Assembly: GCA_002084765.1 (NCBI GenBank) | Contig: NBMB01000044.1 | Location: 1-21,817 of the forward strand | DNA from: Candidatus Cloacimonetes bacterium 4572_55 | GTDB taxonomy: Bacteria > 4572-55 | Reading direction: 5' to 3' | DNA length: 21,817 nt | Shown: positions 8,475 to 16,389 of the stretch, in pieces | Layout of the letters: each line of letters opens with the position of its first letter | Position numbering within the stretch: position 1 is the first letter of the stretch | The notes under the pieces: model-generated | Seen by the model: the letters and a program-made list of their open reading frames with translations, nothing else | Database searches by the model: none | What the model was told of the DNA's origin: nothing | Made by a program: the position numbers and the translations under genes

Positions 8475-9824
8475 TTATTTCTCGGTCGAGATATGGATGG
8501 GGATCTGAGCCTCTTTGACAAAATACTTTCGTGACGAGTAGGTTGGCTTGGCTTTGATAGCGATCGTATAATCTCCAGTCGATAAACTATCTATACTCGC
8601 GGTTAACCGTTGATACCCAGATGTTTGTAACTGATCTTTTGCTAATGTCAAAATCGATCGATCCGCTTGCATGACGGCAGCGTGAACCCGACCTGTTTCC
8701 GTTAATTTATAGGAGACTGTCAACGTATCTTTCTCAATCTTATGCGTCATATCCAGCAGGTCAATTCCGATCCAATAATATTGCGCTGATTTTTTTTCCG
8801 CAATAAATACCTGCCCGAATTTCCGCCAGATCGAGATACCGCGCGGCTCGTCGAACTGAAAATCATCCGATCCCTTTTCGCCATACGAAGCGAGATAGTC
8901 TAAATTTCTGTCAAATTTATGAACGGTATGGTTTGCGATATCCGTAACCCAGATATTTTCATAATAATCAATAGCGAGATAGGCAAAATCAACCGTGTCA
9001 AAAGGAAGGTCTGCGGGTACGACTGTTGCCAGCGTTTTCCCCTGCATATCGATTTTGCGAATCCTGGCGCGACCAGAGTCTGTCACGCAGAAAAATGCGG
9101 AGTGGAACCGGCTCCAACGAGCTTTCTCAGTGGTAACCGCTATCCCTTCAGGCGAGTCGAACGAGAGTCCGAGATTATGATTCGGGTCGGGATAAGACCG
9201 CAGATGTGTTCCGTCAATATCGAAAATCTGGACGCGATTATTGCCGGTGTCGGTCACGTAGAGAAAATTTTCATCAGTCAACGCGACTTGGCTGGGATTT
9301 TGAAACTGTCCGGATGCCTCGCCCTTTTCGCCGATATATTTCAGATGATGCAGTTCATTATCCCGATTGATCAGATGGACAATCCGATGGTTCCCCGTAT
9401 CAGCGACCAGGACGTCGCCATCCGCGTTTGCCGCGATCCCTTCTGGATTCATGAACCGTCCCTTTTTATTTCCTTTTTTTCCATACGCGGCAAGAGATAG
9501 CAAGGATTTGTTATAAATGATCTGATGACGACCAGAATTGACGCCGTACACAGTCAACTCATCGTCATCTTTTTTGCCTTGTTTATCGTTTTGCTTTAAT
9601 TTGACTGCAGCCAATCCCTGGGGATTTTTGAACCGAGTCCGATCTCCCAAAAACATCCATAAGTGCCGCTCGGAGCCTTTACGCATGCCGTAACAGTGTC
9701 CGAATGGTGGGAAAACCAGCGTTGTCGGATTGTTTTGCGCACAGTAGGCAAGCGCGCCCGCCAAAATAAGGAAAATCATGGTCCCTGCCACGAATTTTCT
9801 GTCGACCGAATGTATCAAATTCAT
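8475..9824 (-). CDS. Membrane-anchored or exported NHL-repeat beta-propeller protein
   Basis: 449 aa. Hydrophobic segment at about 11-27 (FVAGTMIFLILAGALAY) with Cys28 at its end: a signal anchor, or a poor lipobox because Tyr sits at -1. About five to six NHL-type blades follow, each marked by an N/S/E-P-x-G/Q-I/V/L turn and a DTGNxR-like strand: NPEGIA..VADTGNHRIVHL, NPSQVA..VTDTGNNRVQIF, SPEGIA..VTDSGRARIRKI, VTDIANHTVHKFD, EPRGIS. The last 90 or so residues (VSYKLTETGRVHAAVM...GDYTIAIKAK) look like a FlgD-type Ig-like fold. NHL propellers usually bind partners rather than catalyse. The ATG at 9824 has only a poorly spaced AGAGG; ATG at 9779 is an alternative but would cut into the signal segment. 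It starts 31 nt after lon and precedes the TonB receptor, which suggests an accessory role for that receptor. Confidence 0.8.
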   Translation of the reverse strand: MNLIHSVDRKFVAGTMIFLILAGALAYCAQNNPTTLVFPPFGHCYGMRKGSERHLWMFLGDRTRFKNPQGLAAVKLKQNDKQGKKDDDELTVYGVNSGRHQIIYNKSLLSLAAYGKKGNKKGRFMNPEGIAANADGDVLVADTGNHRIVHLINRDNELHHLKYIGEKGEASGQFQNPSQVALTDENFLYVTDTGNNRVQIFDIDGTHLRSYPDPNHNLGLSFDSPEGIAVTTEKARWSRFHSAFFCVTDSGRARIRKIDMQGKTLATVVPADLPFDTVDFAYLAIDYYENIWVTDIANHTVHKFDRNLDYLASYGEKGSDDFQFDEPRGISIWRKFGQVFIAEKKSAQYYWIGIDLLDMTHKIEKDTLTVSYKLTETGRVHAAVMQADRSILTLAKDQLQTSGYQRLTASIDSLSTGDYTIAIKAKPTYSSRKYFVKEAQIPIHISTEK

Positions 9825-9855
9825 CCTCTGATTTTTACAACAAGTTCGTAATTAC

Positions 9856-12324
9856 TTAAGCCGGTTTCACGGTCTCCGGTTTGGAATCCGGCGGATCCTT
9901 GGGTAAAAGAGAGAGTCGAAACAGGTCGTCAATTTTCTTGACAAACTTGAAAGTCATCTCCTTTTGAGCAGTTTTTGGCACATTTTCCATATCTTTTCGG
10001 TTCTGGTCTGGCAGGATCACAGTTCGGATACCCGCCTCTCTTGCCGCCAACACCTTCTCCTTCACCCCGCCGATAGGAAGCACCTGTCCCCGCAGCGTCA
10101 ACTCGCCGGTCATAGCAAGATTATGCCGAACAGGTCGATTAGAAGCTAAAGACGCCAGCGTGACTGCCATAGTGATGCCCGCGGAAGGTCCATCTTTTGG
10201 CACAGCACCTGCTGGCACATGGATATGAATCTCGTTATCATTGAAAAAATCGCCATGAATTCCCCCCTTAATCTCCAGATCGTCGGCTCGGGAACGCACC
10301 AAACTGAGAGCGATTTGCGCGGACTCCTTCATCACGTCGCCCAAAGAGCCGGTCAAGGTGAGATTTTTTTTGCCCTTCATCTTGATCGCTTCGATAAACA
10401 TGATTGTCCCGCCCGCTTCAGTCCATGCCAAGCCCGTCGCTACGCCGACCTCATCCTTCCGCATACTGATTTCTTGGATAAATTTGGGAGAACCGAGAAA
10501 TTTTTTTAATGCCTTCGGCGTAATTTGAGATTTTTTCTTCTTACCTAACGCTACCTTTTTCGCTGTTTTCCGGCAGATTGCAGCGAGTTCCCGCTCCAGA
10601 TTTCGTACGCCTGCCTCTCTTGTATAATCTTTTATAATCCCGGACACAGCTTTTTCTTCAAACACCAAATTTTTCGGATTAATACCATGTTCCTCCAACT
10701 GCCTAGGCACAAGATACTGCTTGGCAATTATCAACTTTTCCTCTGTCGTATATCCGGGGATATCCATCACTTCCATGCGGTCCAGCAGGGGGTGGGGAAT
10801 CGGCGTGGCGTGGTTGGCGGTGGTGATGAACATCACTTTAGAAAGATCGAACTTGATCTCTAAATAATGATCGGAAAATTCCCTATTTTGTTCGGGATCC
10901 AGGGCTTCCAGCAGAGCCGACGCTGGGTCTCCCCGAAAATCCATCCCCATCTTATCGATCTCGTCCAACATAAAAACAGGGTTGTTTGAGCCGCAATACC
11001 GAATGCCCTGAAGAATCCGCCCGGGCAATGATCCGATATAGGTGCGTCTATGACCTCGGATCTCGGCTTCATCTCGAATCCCGCCCAGAGAGAATCGATA
11101 AAATTTGCGTCCCAAGGCTCGGGCAATGGAGCGTCCCAGAGAGGTTTTGCCTACACCGGGCGGTCCTACAAAACAAAAAATCGGTCCCTTCATATCCTTT
11201 TTCAATTTTCTGACCGCGAGATATTCGATAATGCGATCCTTGATATTTCTCATACCGTAATGATCCGCATCCAAAATTTTTTCTGCTTTTTTGAGATTCA
11301 AATTGTCCGTGGATTCGACAGACCAGGGTAAGGAGATTAACCAATCGAGATAGGTGCGAGATACCGTATATTCTGCAGCCGCGGGAGACATTATCTCCAA
11401 CCGACTTAGCTCTTTTTCTGCGGCTTCCTGAGCCTCCTCCGGCATATCCGCCTCTTCAATCTGTTGACGAAATTCTTCGATCTCCACCTGAACGCTACTA
11501 TCCTCTCCCAATTCCCGTCGGATCGCCTGCATCTGTTCCCGCAGATAATATTCCCGCTGATCTTTGTCCATCTCTTCTTTTACTTCATCTTGAATCTTGC
11601 TTCCAAGCTCCAGAACCTCCACCTCCTTGACAAGATGCCGGTTGATCAGCTTTAACCGATCTTTGATATCGAAGCTTTTCAATATCAACTGCTTCTCGGG
11701 CAACGAAATATCTAAATTAGCCGCTATAAAATCGGCTAATCTTCCAGGCTCCTCAATATTCAACGCGGAAAGTTGCATTTCATTCGGCAGATGTTGGGTC
11801 AACTGCACCACTTTTTGGAATTCCTGGAGCGCGTTCCGCATCAACGCTTTGACCTCCAACGTCTCGGTCTCGTCGATAGCAATCTGCTCAACTTTTGCCC
11901 GAATATAAGGATCGGTCGATGTAATTTTCTGCAGTCGAATACGGGATAATCCTTGAACCACCACCCGGATCGATCCGTTGGGAAAGCGCAATTTTTTTAT
12001 GATTATTCCCGCGGTTCCGATAGGATAGAGACCCTCGTCGCCATTTTCATCGCCATCATTATCGTCGGGACGCTGCGCAAACAGAGCGACCAATTTATCC
12101 GAGCTGAGAGCTTCCGTGGTTAACTGCACGAGGCTCTCGCTGGAAAACATCAAAGGCAGGATTAAAAATGGATAGACAACCGCGTCGCTTATCGGTATCA
12201 CAGGCAACTCTTCCGGTAGTTTTTCCTCGACTCCTTCCTCTATCTCCTCGTCTCCTATCTCCTCAATAGGTACATCTTCCTCGATTATTTCCTCGGTATT
12301 AAAAGTTTGATCGGAATCTTGCAT
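9856..12324 (-). CDS. lon: ATP-dependent protease Lon
   Basis: Cytosolic AAA+ serine protease for damaged and regulatory proteins, 822 aa. The extreme N-terminus is a Glu/Asp-rich stretch (about residues 8-40) before the LON substrate-binding domain (LPVIPISDAVVYPF). The AAA+ module has Walker A GPPGVGKT (387-394) and Walker B PVFMLDEIDKM. The protease domain has the catalytic dyad Ser714 in DGPSAG and Lys757 in GGVKEK, at the 43-residue spacing seen in E. coli Lon. A longer frame opens at ATG 12366, but that start has no ribosome binding site; ATG 12324 has GGAGG about 8 nt upstream. The stop is 31 nt before the NHL gene, with no terminator between, so lon appears to head an operon with envelope genes. 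The upstream dyad at 12381-12409 may regulate it. Confidence 0.96.
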   Translation of the reverse strand: MQDSDQTFNTEEIIEEDVPIEEIGDEEIEEGVEEKLPEELPVIPISDAVVYPFLILPLMFSSESLVQLTTEALSSDKLVALFAQRPDDNDGDENGDEGLYPIGTAGIIIKKLRFPNGSIRVVVQGLSRIRLQKITSTDPYIRAKVEQIAIDETETLEVKALMRNALQEFQKVVQLTQHLPNEMQLSALNIEEPGRLADFIAANLDISLPEKQLILKSFDIKDRLKLINRHLVKEVEVLELGSKIQDEVKEEMDKDQREYYLREQMQAIRRELGEDSSVQVEIEEFRQQIEEADMPEEAQEAAEKELSRLEIMSPAAAEYTVSRTYLDWLISLPWSVESTDNLNLKKAEKILDADHYGMRNIKDRIIEYLAVRKLKKDMKGPIFCFVGPPGVGKTSLGRSIARALGRKFYRFSLGGIRDEAEIRGHRRTYIGSLPGRILQGIRYCGSNNPVFMLDEIDKMGMDFRGDPASALLEALDPEQNREFSDHYLEIKFDLSKVMFITTANHATPIPHPLLDRMEVMDIPGYTTEEKLIIAKQYLVPRQLEEHGINPKNLVFEEKAVSGIIKDYTREAGVRNLERELAAICRKTAKKVALGKKKKSQITPKALKKFLGSPKFIQEISMRKDEVGVATGLAWTEAGGTIMFIEAIKMKGKKNLTLTGSLGDVMKESAQIALSLVRSRADDLEIKGGIHGDFFNDNEIHIHVPAGAVPKDGPSAGITMAVTLASLASNRPVRHNLAMTGELTLRGQVLPIGGVKEKVLAAREAGIRTVILPDQNRKDMENVPKTAQKEMTFKFVKKIDDLFRLSLLPKDPPDSKPETVKPA

Positions 12325-12380
12325 ACGAATTCCCTCCGTTCCACAGAATTTGCCCAAATTGAACATTTGTCGATTTAATG

Positions 12381-12409
12381 TTGATAACGGTATATCTCTT
12401 GGTTATCAA
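12381..12409. promoter_or_regulatory. Inverted repeat upstream of lon (candidate operator)
   Basis: TTGATAAC (12381-12388) and GTTATCAA (12402-12409) form perfect 8-bp arms with a 13-nt spacer; the arm centres are 21 nt apart, two helical turns. It lies 57-85 nt upstream of the chosen lon start, where a promoter operator would be expected. The regulator is unknown. Confidence 0.4.
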
Positions 12410-12589
12410 GTGAGACGCCTTACAGATAGAATATATATGAAATATTTGACATCGCAAGGGTATATTTGGGTATGTTTTAATTAACTATTATCAATTGTTG
12501 CTGATAGGTTGCTTTAAAAAGAATTTTCCAATATGGAAATATGAATTTTTCATTCCCAAAAGCTCTCCCACAAGATGAAACTTTGACAA

Positions 12590-12622
12590 GACCCTAAGGG
12601 TTTTTAGAAAACCTTTAGGGTC
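12590..12622. terminator. CCCTAAGGG hairpin in the lon/prenyl synthase intergenic region
   Basis: GACCCTAAGGGTTTT (12590-12604) pairs with AAAACCTTTAGGGTC (12608-12622) with one mismatch and a 3-nt loop, a 15-bp stem. No T-run follows on either strand, and no gene reads into it, so terminator function is doubtful. It shares the CCCTAAGGG core with the hairpin at 16152-16180 and may be a small dispersed hairpin element. Confidence 0.5.
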
Positions 12623-12839
12623 TGAGTCTACCTGAACGGTTGCTTCCTAAGAAGTTATATGGTATCTGTCAATCCCCAAACGCTTGGTACTATTCGGTAA
12701 GATAAAAAGTTCTCAAAAAAAAAGCGATAATTTTCAACTCTCAATTTTTTTTTAATTACTGAAATTTTCCCTTGCGCCAGAAACGTCCGAGTCTTTATTT
12801 AATCTGCTCATTATTTTCCACAGTCATAAGGAGATTGTC

Positions 12840-13829
12840 GTGTCGGGTAATATAACTTCGTTTTTACTTCTGAATATCCGGGATGAAATGAAAGAATGCA
12901 GGCGCGTGCTACAGGAGGAGTTCCAGTCGGACATCGAATTGATCTCGGATATCCACAGCCACCTTTTACAGCGCCCTGGAAAGATGTTTCGCCCGGCAAT
13001 TGTCATCGTCAGCGCAAAAATTTGCGGCTGCAAAAATATCGGCTCCATGGCTCGTGTCGCCGCGGTGATAGAGATGCTGCACAACGCGACGCTTATCCAT
13101 GACGATGTGATCGACAACGCGGATAGCCGACGCGGACAAACCTCGGTTCATCAAAAGTGGGATCGTCAATCCTCTGTGTTGATGGGGGATTATCTTTATG
13201 CAAAATCGCTACGTATCCTGTTGAAAGAGAATAGCCTGGAGCTCATGAAAATCTTGGGGCAAGCGACTGTCCAAATGTGCGAGGCGGAGATGTATCAACA
13301 GCAAATGGGTTTTAATGCCGATATCAACGAGGAGCAATATTTCCGCTTGATTGACGGGAAAACAGCCGCGCTTGTCTCCGCAGGTTGCCAATTGGGCGCG
13401 TCCTTGTCCCCAGAAACGAATCAGCGTCTAAAGGATGCTTTTCGAAACTTTGGAAAGCTGATCGGAATTGCGTTTCAGATTATCGACGATCTTTTTGACT
13501 ATACGACGGACTCGAATCGAATTGGAAAGCCGGTTGGACATGATCTGATCGAAGGCAAAGTGACGCTCCCTCTGATTTTCACGCTGACGCAATTACCAAG
13601 CAGTGAGAGGGAAAAAATCTGCAAATCCATTGAGACCCGCGACATTACGCCGGAAATTTGGTGCCATATAAAAACAAAAGTAAAAAAATATGGCGGAGTC
13701 GATTACGCCAGAACTCAGGCAAATCGATTTATCAACGAGGCTATTGAACTGACAAATATTTTTCCACAATCAGTCTTCAAAGTCTCTATCACGCATTTGG
13801 CGCGATATGTGTTGAAGCGGACGACATAA
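12840..13829 (+). CDS. ispB: Long-chain trans-polyprenyl diphosphate synthase
   Basis: Condenses isopentenyl diphosphate onto an allylic primer to make the polyprenyl side chain of a respiratory quinone. 329 aa, typical for the IspB/HepT group. Visible motifs: GKMFRP (substrate binding), the first Asp-rich motif DDVID (88-92), and the second DDLFD (216-220). The residue five before the first motif is Ala (ATLIHDDVID), with no bulky aromatic stop there, which fits long products (about C30 or more) rather than farnesyl or geranylgeranyl diphosphate. The start is GTG at 12840 with AAGGAG 6-7 nt upstream. Transcribed divergently from lon, as a single gene. The exact chain length, and whether the quinone is menaquinone, cannot be read from the sequence; the gene symbol is by family. 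Confidence 0.9.
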   Translation: MSGNITSFLLLNIRDEMKECRRVLQEEFQSDIELISDIHSHLLQRPGKMFRPAIVIVSAKICGCKNIGSMARVAAVIEMLHNATLIHDDVIDNADSRRGQTSVHQKWDRQSSVLMGDYLYAKSLRILLKENSLELMKILGQATVQMCEAEMYQQQMGFNADINEEQYFRLIDGKTAALVSAGCQLGASLSPETNQRLKDAFRNFGKLIGIAFQIIDDLFDYTTDSNRIGKPVGHDLIEGKVTLPLIFTLTQLPSSEREKICKSIETRDITPEIWCHIKTKVKKYGGVDYARTQANRFINEAIELTNIFPQSVFKVSITHLARYVLKRTT

Positions 13830-13830
13830 A

Positions 13831-13918
13831 CCGCTAATAAACGCTAATAACTGAAAATAAGGGCTTAAAGCCTCTATTCGCGTAATCTGCGTAATCTGCG
13901 GACCCTCTTTCCGCGTGA
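13831..13918 (+). repeat. Two short tandem-repeat types behind the prenyl synthase gene
   Basis: Directly after the stop codon are two 10-nt units, CCGCTAATAA and ACGCTAATAA (13831-13850). Some 30 nt later comes a short AATCTGCG array (CGTAATCTGCGTAATCTGCGG, about 13881-13901) with the tail CCCTCTTTCCGCGTGAAT. The second part is a shortened relative of the dispersed element seen elsewhere in the window. The remaining bases up to 14015 are AT-rich and must carry the promoter of the next gene. Confidence 0.7.
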
Positions 13919-14027
13919 ATTTCAAAGAAAAAAATACCCAAAATGAAAAAAAGATACTATATTTAAAAATCGTAATTCTTTGTAACGAGCGGCGTCACAA
14001 CCGCAAACTAAAAAAATGGATGATTTT

Positions 14028-16070
14028 ATGAGAATAAAAAAGTATTACATCTGTCTGTCCGCGTTGGCGATACTTTTTTCCGTCGTGAACGTTTACGGAT
14101 TTGACGACTATCAGCACTATACAACGGTTGGAAATATCGGAGTAACGGTCACAAATTTCGGACTGGTGGGCAACGGTTTTGATCAAGATCAACCCGCATG
14201 CGAATATCCGCTTGGAACCAAGACCGAGTTGATGGCCCGAGGGGGCTTATGGATCGGCGCGCTAAAGGACGGCGATCCTCGTGTTTCCACTGGGGTTATC
14301 GACGGCGCGTTTTCCGCGGGTCAGGCAGGGTTTGAGTTTGCTCCGTTGCCGGAGGAGGGGTTAATCGAGCGTTCCACGATCCAAACATCTCCTTTCTTTG
14401 CATTGGACGCTGTGTCCCAGCAGGATTTTGTGAGCAGTTTCTACGATACTTTCACGGTGATTCCCGGAACAAACGAGGAGATACCAGACCATACGCCGCT
14501 GGAAATTCGGGTTGATATGGAAAGCTATGCCTGGAGTTTTTCCTACGCGGACGCGTATGTCATTTTAAATTACCGCATCACCAATATCGGCAATACGTCT
14601 CTGGACAGCGTTTATGTGGGATTCTGGCAAAATACGGCTGTCGGCAATCTGATCTTCAGCGATTATTTCGGCGATTATGCGTGGGATTGGTATGACGATA
14701 TGAATAACTACCTGCCAGAAGAGTCGATGTGCTACGAATACGACGCGGAGTCGGATCGTTACGAAAATCTGAGCGCGGGGGATTTGGGCTATTCTCAATC
14801 TTATTTCGGATTTCGATTTCTCGGATCATCGCAACAGAATGTGAGACAAAACTATAATATGTGGATTTGGAATCGCCCCGCGGACCAGGACTATCCCATG
14901 TATTCCATGCCTACGGACGACCGACAGCGTTATGAGAAGATGCAGTCCTCCCTTAGCCCTGATCTTTGGGAGACGCCGGTCCCGCATAGTTGGATGATGC
15001 TCTCATCAATAGGGACTTTTCCGACTATCGAGCCGGGAGAGTCGATCGACGTGACGTTTGCGATTGTGGGTGGATTGTGGGCGAATCAAGAGGAGAGGGA
15101 TTCCCCAGAACGGCGCGAGAACCTGATCGTCAACTCGCAATGGGCGCAAAAAGTCTATAACGGCGAAGATAATAATGGAAACGGGGTATTGGACGCAGGC
15201 GAGGATTTGGACGATGATGGCGAGATTGATCGCTTTTTCGGACCCGAGCCGCCTCCATCTCCAAATCTCGAAGTGGTTTCCGAAAACGGCAAGGTGACGC
15301 TCTATTGGAATAATTACCCGGAGACCGTAGAGGATCGGATCAGTCGGACAAAAGATTTCGAGGGATATCGTATCTATCGGGTGCAGAGCGAAACCGGTCA
15401 GGTCGGCATGAGCAACGATGTGAGCGGCGAGGTGGATGGCTTCACCTTGTTGGCGCAGTTTGATAAGATCAACGATATCGGGTACAATATCGGGCTTGGT
15501 GACATCTATTCGCCGACTGTGGTTGATGGTGACTCCATGCACTATCGCTTTACGGATGAAGGCGTGCTGAACGGCTGGCCCTATTACTATGCCGTGACCG
15601 CTTATGACCGAGGCGATCCCGAGACAAATTTGGCGGCTCTGGCAAGCAGTGTGAATCTGAACAAGACCTTGATATATCCCGGAGAGGTCGGGTCAGAGAT
15701 CGAGGACGACTCAGTCGATGATGTGGGCGTATATCCGAATCCCTATCGCACCGAGGCGCAATGGGACGGAGGAAAGGAACGAGAGCGGTTAATCTGGTTC
15801 ACCAACCTGCCGACAAAATGCACGATCCGGATTTATACATTAGCCGGCGAATTGGTAGACAATATTCAACATGACGCATCAACCTATTATGGCGAGGATA
15901 TCAACCTGCTGGATCGAATCGGGCGGGGAGAAGCTCGTTTCTCCGGCGGTGAACACGCCTGGGACCTGATTTCTGAAAAAGATCAGGCAATTGCCACTGG
16001 TATGTACCTTTACACAGTCGAGAGCGATGGGGGAAACCTGAAAAGAGGGAAATTTTTGGTGATTAAGTAA
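14028..16070 (+). CDS. Large secreted protein with Fn3-like domain, Ca-loop insert and PorSS/T9SS-type C-terminal sorting domain
   Basis: 680 aa from ATG 14028, which gives a clean signal peptide (MRIKKYYICLSALAILFSVV then NVYG) and has a weak GGATGA upstream. ATG 14016 adds four residues and has no ribosome site. The first 370 or so residues form a beta-rich domain of unknown role. At about 381-402, DNNGNGVLDAGEDLDDDGEID carries acidic loops like dockerin or EF-hand calcium sites. A fibronectin III-like part follows (PPPSPNLEVVSENGKVTLYW, FEGYRIYR, PYYYAVTAYDRG). The C-terminus (VYPNPY, IRIYTLAGELVDN, GMYLYTVES, GKFLVIK) matches the pattern of type IX sorting domains, so the protein is probably exported across both membranes and fixed on or released from the surface. 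It stands alone, ending before a hairpin. No catalytic motif is visible. Confidence 0.82.
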   Translation: MRIKKYYICLSALAILFSVVNVYGFDDYQHYTTVGNIGVTVTNFGLVGNGFDQDQPACEYPLGTKTELMARGGLWIGALKDGDPRVSTGVIDGAFSAGQAGFEFAPLPEEGLIERSTIQTSPFFALDAVSQQDFVSSFYDTFTVIPGTNEEIPDHTPLEIRVDMESYAWSFSYADAYVILNYRITNIGNTSLDSVYVGFWQNTAVGNLIFSDYFGDYAWDWYDDMNNYLPEESMCYEYDAESDRYENLSAGDLGYSQSYFGFRFLGSSQQNVRQNYNMWIWNRPADQDYPMYSMPTDDRQRYEKMQSSLSPDLWETPVPHSWMMLSSIGTFPTIEPGESIDVTFAIVGGLWANQEERDSPERRENLIVNSQWAQKVYNGEDNNGNGVLDAGEDLDDDGEIDRFFGPEPPPSPNLEVVSENGKVTLYWNNYPETVEDRISRTKDFEGYRIYRVQSETGQVGMSNDVSGEVDGFTLLAQFDKINDIGYNIGLGDIYSPTVVDGDSMHYRFTDEGVLNGWPYYYAVTAYDRGDPETNLAALASSVNLNKTLIYPGEVGSEIEDDSVDDVGVYPNPYRTEAQWDGGKERERLIWFTNLPTKCTIRIYTLAGELVDNIQHDASTYYGEDINLLDRIGRGEARFSGGEHAWDLISEKDQAIATGMYLYTVESDGGNLKRGKFLVIK

Positions 16071-16113
16071 CCTGATTTGACTCCGACTAAATCCGCGCGA
16101 ATTTGCTGCGGAG

Positions 16114-16145
16114 ATTAGAAATTGATAATTAAAGAGTTATATCAT
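16114..16145 (-). repeat. Minus-oriented fragment of the dispersed element
   Basis: Reverse complement of the AT-rich core of the full element: the arm ending in TTGATAATTAAAGAGTTATATC matches GATATAATTTTTTAATTATCAA at 16294-16315, with a few mismatches. With the full copy downstream it forms a long inverted repeat around the terminator hairpin. Confidence 0.6.
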
Positions 16146-16151
16146 AGTTTT

Positions 16152-16180
16152 AAACCCTAAGGGTAATACCCTTAGGGTTT
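16152..16180 (+). terminator. Terminator hairpin after the secreted-protein gene
   Basis: AAACCCTAAGGGT (16152-16164) pairs perfectly with ACCCTTAGGGTTT (16168-16180), leaving a 3-nt loop, followed by TCGGTTTCG. It lies about 80 nt past the stop codon. The U-tract is short, so termination may be partial. The core is shared with the hairpin at 12590-12622. Confidence 0.65.
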
Positions 16181-16210
16181 TCGGTTTCGTGCAGGTGTCA
16201 GATCGCTGTA

Positions 16211-16376
16211 TCTGCGACTCTCTGTGACTCTGTTGCGAATATAGTGAAATGCGCGCAAAAGCTCAGTTTTCCTGAAAAAAATTTGGCAAAAAAGATATAA
16301 TTTTTTAATTATCAATTCTTAATCTGCGATAATCTGCGTAATCTGCGGATCGATTTCCGTGATGACGAATAATCCA
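16211..16376 (+). repeat. Full copy A of the ~165-bp dispersed element
   Basis: Order: CTCTGTGACTCTGT-type repeats, a middle containing GTGAAATGCGCGCAAAAGC, an AT-rich stretch (GATATAATTTTTTAATTATC), three tandem 9/10-nt units AATCTGCGAT/AATCTGCGT/AATCTGCGG (16321-16348), then the tail GATCGATTTCCGTGATGAC. It matches the reverse complement of 21592-21755 along its length with about nine mismatches and one or two indels. It has no coding frame and no clear terminal inverted repeats. It ends 13 nt from the peptidase stop codon. Confidence 0.9.
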
Positions 16377-16389
16377 GGCTAAAGCAATA

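Larger units (their letters stand above)
12367..12839. other. Gene-free divergent intergenic region between lon and the prenyl synthase gene
   Basis: 473 bp beyond the longest possible lon frame, AT-rich, with no coding frame I can defend and no tRNA fold. It holds the lon dyad, a 6-bp palindrome around 12525-12539 (TTTCCA/TGGAAA), the CCCTAAGGG hairpin at 12590-12622, poly-A and poly-T runs near 12714-12755, and the prenyl synthase ribosome binding site. Promoters for both genes must lie here, but I could not place them with confidence. Confidence 0.6.

Noticed and set aside
8919-9500. 193-aa plus-strand open frame opposite the NHL gene
   Set aside because: Antisense shadow of the NHL repeats; no independent start signal or domain.
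12446-12476. TTGACA with a TATGTT 19 nt later as a promoter for the prenyl synthase gene
   Set aside because: Spacing is poor and it lies more than 350 nt from the start codon; AT-rich sequence gives such matches by chance.
12714-12755. Poly-A and poly-T runs as a terminator or origin signal
   Set aside because: No stem precedes them and no DnaA-box cluster is visible nearby.
16321-16348. AATCTGCG units as a CRISPR array
   Set aside because: Units are 9-10 nt with no unique spacers between them and no cas genes in the window.
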